A stretch of 17,774 nt of DNA, taken from positions 1 to 17,774 of the forward strand of contig DASVCA010000129.1 of NCBI GenBank assembly GCA_036381835.1. The letters run 5' to 3'. Positions within the stretch are counted from its first letter, which is position 1; every line of letters starts with the position of its first letter. The notes beneath the pieces were generated by a model that worked only from the letters and a program-made list of their open reading frames with translations, ran no database searches and was not told the DNA's origin. This DNA is from DASULK01 sp036381835 (GTDB lineage: Bacteria; Actinomycetota; Actinomycetes; Mycobacteriales; Micromonosporaceae). The position numbers were made by a program, and so were the translations under genes. Of this stretch, positions 12,322 to 17,774 are shown piece by piece.

Positions 12322-13089
12322 TCAGGCGCCGACGGCGTGGTAGCCGCCGTCGACGTGGATGATCTCTCCGGTGGTGGCCGGGAACCAGTCGGACAGCAAC
12401 GCCAGACAGGCCCGGGCCGCCGGCTCCTGGTCGGTCAGCGACCAACCGAGCGGCGCCCGCTCGACCCAGGCATCCTCGAACTGCTCGAAACCCGGGATCG
12501 ACTTGGCCGCCATGGTCCGCAGCGGACCGGCGGAGACCAGGTTGCTGCGGATGCCCTTGGGCCCCAGATGCAGCGCCAGGTAGCGGGAGGCCGACTCCAG
12601 GCCCGCCTTCGCCACCCCCATCCAGTCGTAGACGGGCCAGGCCCGGGTGGCGTCGAAGGTCAGGCCGACGATCGCGCCGCCGGGGCCCATCAGCGGCAGG
12701 GCCGCCATGGCCAGCGCCTTGTAGGAGTACGTGGAGACGTGCAGGGCGGTCGCCACGTCCTCCCACGGCGCGTCGAGGAACCCGCCCCCCAGGCAGCTCT
12801 GCGGCGCGAACCCGATGGAGTGCACCACGCCGTCCAGTCCGTCGACGTGCTCGCGCACCTTGTCGGCGAGGCCGGCGAGGTGCTCCGGATCGGTCACATC
12901 GAGTTCGATCACCGGCGCTTCCACCGGCAGCCGTTTGGCGATCCGCTGGACCAGTGACAGCCGTCCGTAGCCGGTGAGCACCACCGTCGCACCGTTCTCC
13001 TGGGCGAGCTTCGCCACCGAGAAGGCGATCGACTGATCGGTGATCACACCGGTGACCAGCAGTCGCTTACCAGCCAGCAGTCCAGACAC
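12322..13089 (-). CDS. inhA: Enoyl-ACP reductase, InhA/FabI type
   Basis: This NADH-dependent enzyme reduces the trans-2-enoyl-ACP double bond, the last step of each fatty-acid synthase II cycle. The 255-residue protein closely follows mycobacterial InhA: GKRLLVTGVITDQSIAF at 7-23 (nucleotide-binding loop), LDVTDPEHL at 63-71, VVHSIGF at 88-94 with Ser91 at the position of InhA Ser94, catalytic Tyr154 and Lys161 in the YxxxxxxK motif, and a C-terminal DGGYHAVGA. GTG at 13089 has AGGAGGAG ahead of it, partly overlapping the fabG stop region; the two genes are 13 bases apart and surely co-transcribed. The likely host lacks mycolic acids, so it should serve ordinary fatty-acid synthesis. Confidence 0.94.
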   Translation of the reverse strand: MSGLLAGKRLLVTGVITDQSIAFSVAKLAQENGATVVLTGYGRLSLVQRIAKRLPVEAPVIELDVTDPEHLAGLADKVREHVDGLDGVVHSIGFAPQSCLGGGFLDAPWEDVATALHVSTYSYKALAMAALPLMGPGGAIVGLTFDATRAWPVYDWMGVAKAGLESASRYLALHLGPKGIRSNLVSAGPLRTMAAKSIPGFEQFEDAWVERAPLGWSLTDQEPAARACLALLSDWFPATTGEIIHVDGGYHAVGA

Positions 13090-13102
13090 GTACAGCTCCT
13101 CC

Positions 13103-13807
13103 TCAGTGACCCATGCCCAAGCCGCCGTCGACCGGGATGACCGCGCCGGAGATGTATCCGGCGGCATCGCCGGCCAGCCAGGTGACCACCCCGGCGACCT
13201 CGTCGGGGGTGGCGAACCGGCCAGCGGGGATGGCTTTGCGGTACTCGGCCTTGCGTTCCTCCGGCAGTGCGGCGGTCATGTCGGTCTCGATGTAACCGGG
13301 GGCGACCACGTTCGCGGTGATGTTACGGCTGCCCAACTCCCGGGTGATGGAGCGGGCGATCCCGATCAGCCCGGCCTTGCTGGCCGCGTAGTTGACCTGC
13401 CCGGGGCTGCCGTACAGGCCGACGACGGAGGAGATGAAGATCATGCGGCCCCACCTCGCCCGCAGCATCTTCGCGGCGGCCCGCTTGGCGCACCGGAACG
13501 CGCCGGTCAGATTGGTGTCGAGCACCCGGGTGAACTGTTCCTCGGACATGCGCAGCAGCAGGGTGTCGTCGGTGATGCCGGCGTTGGCCACCAGCACTTC
13601 GACCGGCCCGAGTTCCGCCTCCACTGTGGTGAACGCCGCGTCCACCGACTCGGGGTCGGTGACGTCGCAGCGCACGCCGAACAGGTCATCGGGGGCGCCG
13701 CTGCCGCGGTGGGTGACCGCCACCCGGTCGCCCTGTTTGGCGAAGGCCTGGGCGATGGCCAGGCCGATCCCCCGGTTTCCCCCCGTGACCAGTACGGTTC
13801 GCGCCAC
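13103..13807 (-). CDS. fabG: 3-oxoacyl-ACP reductase (MabA-like)
   Basis: The NADPH-dependent short-chain dehydrogenase reduces 3-ketoacyl-ACP in fatty-acid elongation. The 234-residue protein has the cofactor motif TGGNRGIG at 8-15, the NAG motif with Asn75, and the catalytic Ser127, Tyr140 and Lys144 (YAASK). It ends AVIPVDGGLGMGH, nearly the same as mycobacterial MabA (FabG1). GTG at 13807 is preceded by GGGAG with six to eight bases of spacing. It is the first gene of the fabG-inhA pair; the next stage of the pathway, the enoyl reductase, starts 13 bases after its stop. The 83-base gap upstream contains a candidate promoter and two dyads. Confidence 0.95.
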   Translation of the reverse strand: MARTVLVTGGNRGIGLAIAQAFAKQGDRVAVTHRGSGAPDDLFGVRCDVTDPESVDAAFTTVEAELGPVEVLVANAGITDDTLLLRMSEEQFTRVLDTNLTGAFRCAKRAAAKMLRARWGRMIFISSVVGLYGSPGQVNYAASKAGLIGIARSITRELGSRNITANVVAPGYIETDMTAALPEERKAEYRKAIPAGRFATPDEVAGVVTWLAGDAAGYISGAVIPVDGGLGMGH

Positions 13808-13837
13808 CGTCTTCTCCCTTTGCGTTGCTTCGGCAGG

Positions 13838-13880
13838 CTGCCCCTGGCAGATTAGGCGTTACCGCCAGGTAAGCACTAAC
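13838..13880 (-). promoter_or_regulatory. fabG-inhA promoter region with two dyads
   Basis: On the minus strand TTAGTG (13879-13874) and TAATCT (13854-13849) are separated by 19 bases, a plausible but long-spaced promoter starting near 13842. TTACC-GCCA-GGTAA (13859-13872) is a perfect dyad inside the spacer, and CTGCC-CCT-GGCAG (13838-13850) is another that overlaps the last bases of the -10 and the start point. Both positions suit a repressor controlling fatty-acid synthesis. Confidence 0.45.
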
Positions 13881-13890
13881 CGGCCCGTGG

Positions 13891-14841
13891 TCAGGGCAGC
13901 CGCGAGGTCCACAGCAGGCTCATCGCGCCGGCGGCGAGCGCGAGCAGCAGCGCGATCGCCGCGTACCAGTGGGTGATCTCACGGGACTCGGTGCGGTGCC
14001 CGATCGAGCTGCCCATGTCCTCGTACACCCGCTTGAGTTCGTTGACCGACGCGGCTTCGTAGAAGTGACCCCGCGTGGTCTCGGCGAGCTCGGCCAAGGC
14101 GAACCGGTCAACCGGGACGCGCTGGATCTGACCGCCGATCTCGATCATCCCGCCGTCGGTGCCGAACGCGATCGTGGACACCGGCACGTTCGCCGCGCTC
14201 GCCGCGGCGGCAGCCTCCTCGATGGAGCGTCCGGTGGTCCGGAAGCCGTCGGAGAGCAGCACGATACGAGCCGGGGGTGCACCTTGCGCGCCGTGGGCCG
14301 GCACCATCCGGATCGCCTCGAGACAGGTGAACACCGCTTCCCCGGTCGCGGTCGCCTCCGCCAGTGCCAGCCCGTCGATCGCGTCGATCACCGGCTGTCG
14401 CTCCTTGGTGGGCGGTACGAGCACGTTGGCCGACTTCGCGAACGCCACCAGCCCGAGGTTGTAGCCGGCCGGCAACTCCAGGACGAACTGTTTGGCCGCC
14501 TCCTGAGCGGCCTGCAGTCGCGACGGCGCGACGTCCCGCGCCTGCATCGACAGCGAGACGTCGATGGCGAGCATGACGGTGGCCCGCTCCAGCGGCTGCT
14601 TGACGTCGACCGCGGGTCGTGCCAGCGCTGCGGCGAGCGCGAGAAGGCTGAGCAGGAACGCGCCCGCGGCGAGGTGGCGGCGCCAGCCCAGCCCCTTCGG
14701 AGCGAGCGTGGCGAGCAGGTCCACGTTGGTGAACCGCAGCGCGTACGACGTGCGACGGAGCTGGCGCCAGACGTAGCCGGCGGCGAGGACGGCCACCGGC
14801 AGCAGGGCCAGCAGCCACCACGGTGCCAAGAAGCGAATCAC
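13891..14841 (-). CDS. VWA-domain membrane protein (BatA-like, MoxR-associated)
   Basis: The 316-residue protein has two N-terminal membrane helices (about 5-25 and 57-75), an extracytoplasmic or cytoplasmic von Willebrand A domain (about 88-270) and a C-terminal helix (about 288-310). The metal-ion-dependent adhesion site is complete: DVSLS at 94-98, Thr164 or Thr166, and Asp198 in LLSDG. Such proteins act with MoxR AAA+ ATPases and DUF58 proteins in assembly or maturation of cell-envelope or metal-dependent complexes; the client is unknown. The GTG start at 14841 overlaps the TGA of the DUF58 gene by four bases (GTGA), implying translational coupling. In mycobacteria the corresponding gene likewise precedes mabA-inhA. 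Confidence 0.9.
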   Translation of the reverse strand: MIRFLAPWWLLALLPVAVLAAGYVWRQLRRTSYALRFTNVDLLATLAPKGLGWRRHLAAGAFLLSLLALAAALARPAVDVKQPLERATVMLAIDVSLSMQARDVAPSRLQAAQEAAKQFVLELPAGYNLGLVAFAKSANVLVPPTKERQPVIDAIDGLALAEATATGEAVFTCLEAIRMVPAHGAQGAPPARIVLLSDGFRTTGRSIEEAAAAASAANVPVSTIAFGTDGGMIEIGGQIQRVPVDRFALAELAETTRGHFYEAASVNELKRVYEDMGSSIGHRTESREITHWYAAIALLLALAAGAMSLLWTSRLP

Positions 14842-15826
14842 GATCCTGCACCCCCAACGCGGGTCGCGGATGACCCGGATCTGCCACGGCGACCCATCCG
14901 TCGCTGCGCGGCGACGAACCGCACGATGTCCATCAGCCAGTCGGAGTCGGTGCGCAGGCGCAGGTGCCCGGCCCCGGCCGCCCGTAGCGCTTCGGCGATC
15001 GCCGTACGCTGCCGGGTGGCGGCCGCCGCGTACCGGCGGCGCAACCGGGCGTCGGCGGTCTGCACCTCGTGCACCCGGCCGGTCTCGGGATCGACCAGGG
15101 CGAGCACGCCGACATCGGGCAGTTCGAGTTCCCGGGGGTCGATCACCTCGACGGCCAGCACGTCATGGCGGGCGGCGAGTCTGCGCAACGGCCGCGCCCA
15201 ACCATCGGGGGAAGCCAGGAAATCGGAGATCACCACGGCGACCCCGCGGCGCCGGGGCGGCCGGTTGAGCATGTCGATCAGCGCGCCCAGGTCGGTCCGG
15301 CCCGGTCGGATCTGCGTCCTGGCGATGGCTCGCAGCAGGGCCTGCGCCTCCCGTCGACCTGACCGGGCCGGAAGCCGGAAGCGGTGGCCCGGCGACCCGT
15401 CGTGGCCGCCGCCGGTGGCGACCACCGCACCCACCCGGTTCCCGCCCCGGGCGGTCAGCTGGGCCACCGCGGTAGCGGCCGCCAGCGCCAGGTCGCGTTT
15501 CAGCCAGCAGGCGGTGCCGAAGTCGAGGCTGGCGGAGAGATCGACCGCCAGCCACGTCTCCAGTTCCCGGTCGGCCACGGTCTGGCGCACGTACGGGATC
15601 GTGGTCCGCGCGGTCACCGGCCAGTCCATGCGACGCACGTCGTCGCCCGGTCGATACTCCCGGGACTCTCCCGACTCGCTGCCCGGGCCGGGCAGCAGAC
15701 CGAGGTGGTCGCCCTGCAGCAGTCCGTCGAGCCGCCGGGTCACCAGCAGTTGCAGACGGGCGAGGAGCGCCTCCGCCCGAGCCGGTCCTCCGCCGGGCCG
15801 GTCGCCCGTACCGGTGCCCGGCGCTC

Positions 15827-15830
<4 letters not shown>
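14838..15830 (-). CDS. DUF58 family protein (MoxR-associated)
   Basis: The 330-residue protein has the DUF58 signature around residues 53-76 (SGESREYRPGDDVRRMDWPV), followed by a vWA-like fold with DLSAS at 97-101, VISDF further on, and an aspartate-containing EVIDPRE strand. The C-terminal 50 residues are arginine-rich. DUF58 proteins accompany MoxR and VWA genes and are thought to be adaptors of the AAA+ complex. It lacks evident membrane helices, unlike some DUF58 proteins. The GTG at 15830 overlaps the moxR TGA by four bases (GTGA), and its own TGA overlaps the next GTG the same way, so the three-gene set is tightly coupled and should be made in fixed ratios. Confidence 0.92.
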
Positions 15831-16933
<1,103 letters not shown>

Positions 16934-17054
16934 GGCTCCTCCAGTCGATCAACTAGGCCGTTGCCGTTCCAAGCCTCGCATGCGTGGGCGATACCGCGCC
17001 GCACAGACCGATAAATCCGCTTTTTCGCCAACTTCGGAGCAGGTGACCGCTGCT

Positions 17055-17060
17055 TAGACT
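17055..17060 (+). promoter_or_regulatory. -10 box of leaderless small gene
   Basis: TAGACT is followed by seven bases and then GTG at 17068. No Shine-Dalgarno sequence lies within the usual range of this GTG. TTCGGA at 17033-17038 is a weak -35 candidate (16-base spacer). Confidence 0.55.
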
Positions 17061-17067
17061 CGACTCC

Positions 17068-17304
17068 GTGACCGATGCCGAATCCGCCTCACCCGAGCTG
17101 ATCTGCTCAGCGCGGGGCTGTCGGGCTCCGGCGGTGTGGGCGCTGCGTTGGAACAACCCACGACTGCATCCCGCCGATCGGCGCAAGACCTGGCTCGCCT
17201 GCGCCGATCACCGAACGACGCTCGGCGAGTTCCTACAGGTGCGTGGCTTTCTCCGCGAGGTTGCGGCGGTGCAGGCGGGAGCCACCGGGGTCGATCAGCC
17301 CTGA
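17068..17304 (+). CDS. Small Cys/His protein of unknown function, candidate zinc binder
   Basis: The 78-residue product has Cys13 and Cys18 (CSARGC) and Cys45/His48 (CADH), a C-x4-C...C-x2-H arrangement that could hold one zinc. The middle segment ALRWNNPRLHPADRRKTWLAC looks like the conserved core of small actinobacterial proteins that some databases label acetone carboxylase, a name I consider unsupported because the protein is far too small for that enzyme. GTG at 17068 follows TAGACT by seven bases and is probably leaderless. Its last ten bases overlap the end of convergent ctaD. The gene lies opposite a cytochrome oxidase subunit, but no functional link is shown by the sequence. Confidence 0.72.
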   Translation: MTDAESASPELICSARGCRAPAVWALRWNNPRLHPADRRKTWLACADHRTTLGEFLQVRGFLREVAAVQAGATGVDQP

Positions 17305-17774
17305 TCCCGATCCTGCCGGCGGTCCACGTTGGAGCCGATGTCCTCCTGGTAGCTCGCACCCTGGTCCGATGCCCTGGTCAGCGGCGCGGCACCGCCTTCC
17401 GGTGGGCCGGCGAGCGAGGCTCCCACGGCCAGCGACGGGAACTTCAGGTCGAACGCCGGACGCTCCGAGCGGATGCGCGGCAGCCGGTGGAAGTTGCGCA
17501 GCGGCGGGGGCGAGGTGGTCGCCCACTCCAGCGAGTTACCGTACCCCCACGGGTCGTCGACGGTGACGACCGGACCGGTCTTGTACGACTTCCACACGTT
17601 CCACAGGAACGGCAGCACCGACACCCCGAGCACGAACGACCCGATGGTCGAGATGGTGTTCAGCGTGGTGAACCCGTCGGTCGGCAGGTAGTCGGCGTAA
17701 CGGCGCGGCATGCCCGCGTTACCCAGCCAGTGCTGCACCAGGAACGTCATGTGGAAGCCGATGAGCGTCAGCCA
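17295..17774 (-). CDS. ctaD: Cytochrome c oxidase subunit I, C-terminal part (5' end outside window)
   Basis: The reading frame is open to the window edge (the last codon read is Trp at 17774-17772), so only about the last 159 residues are present. They include the end of a membrane helix (LTLIGFHMTFLVQHWLGNAG), MPRRYADYLPTDGFTTLNT, another helix (STIGSFVLGVSVLPFLWNVW) and the diagnostic DPWGYGNSLEWATTSPPP followed by NFHRLPRIRSERPAFDLKFP. This is the catalytic subunit of the aa3 oxidase of the respiratory chain; the heme and copper ligands lie upstream, outside the window. The C-terminal tail after residue 105 of the fragment is polar and variable. The stop overlaps the convergent small gene by ten bases. 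Confidence 0.93.
   Translation of the reverse strand, partial: WLTLIGFHMTFLVQHWLGNAGMPRRYADYLPTDGFTTLNTISTIGSFVLGVSVLPFLWNVWKSYKTGPVVTVDDPWGYGNSLEWATTSPPPLRNFHRLPRIRSERPAFDLKFPSLAVGASLAGPPEGGAAPLTRASDQGASYQEDIGSNVDRRQDRDQG

Noticed and set aside
16951..16970. GGAAC...GTT on the minus strand as an ECF-sigma-type promoter for moxR
   Set aside because: The spacing is about 12 bases, too short for the 15-16 usual for this promoter class.

Overview
The window is a gene-dense, roughly 70% GC stretch of chromosome from an actinomycete, most likely a member of the Micromonosporaceae (Micromonospora, Salinispora or relatives). Three things point there: the high-GC codon bias, a divergent murD2/murL pair (an alternative D-glutamate route known from this family and from xanthomonads), and a moxR-DUF58-VWA-fabG-inhA-hemH block laid out as in mycobacteria but without visible mycolate genes. 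It reads as core or conserved accessory chromosome. I see no insertion sequence, prophage, CRISPR array, tRNA or rRNA, and no gap between genes longer than about 150 bases.

Layout. Positions 1-1451 hold the first codons of murD2 (-) and the whole of murL (+), which build and then epimerise UDP-MurNAc-Ala-Glu. Positions 1479-3128 encode a PucR-type regulator (-), shielded by a perfect 16-bp hairpin (3171-3206) from a secreted snapalysin-like zinc protease (3241-3813, -). Next on the minus strand are a SpoU/TrmH RNA methyltransferase, a six-helix membrane protein of unknown function, and an SPFH/stomatin protein paired with its NfeD partner. A divergent control region with a 17-bp palindrome (7331-7347) separates these from a plus-strand class C beta-lactamase-type serine hydrolase. 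Its 3' end overlaps a convergent DUF3097 gene, which is itself divergent from an uncharacterised plus-strand gene at 9613-10398. A long minus-strand block then runs from moxR (start 16933) through DUF58 and a VWA membrane protein (coupled by GTGA overlaps), fabG, an InhA-type enoyl-ACP reductase, ferrochelatase and a HAD-IIA phosphatase (end 10401). The window closes with a small Cys/His protein (+) overlapping the 3' end of ctaD (-), which runs off the edge.

How the genes work together. FabG and the enoyl reductase perform the two reductive steps of fatty-acid elongation. MoxR, DUF58 and VWA form the usual AAA+ chaperone/vWA trio. SPFH and NfeD form a membrane-microdomain pair. MurD2 and MurL make the D-Glu-containing peptidoglycan precursor.

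The strongest non-gene signal is promoter architecture. At least five genes have a TANNNT -10 box 5-8 bases before the start codon and no Shine-Dalgarno sequence, which indicates leaderless mRNAs. At 9588-9612 two divergent leaderless genes are separated by only 25 bp, with back-to-back -10 boxes that share one TA step. At 88-94 a near-symmetric -10 may fire both murL and murD2. Convergent genes are packed to zero or negative spacing at three places. I found no clear, wholly new multi-gene system; the items most worth testing are the shared -10 promoters, the nfeD palindrome, the Toprim-like reading of DUF3097 and the snapalysin without a propeptide.
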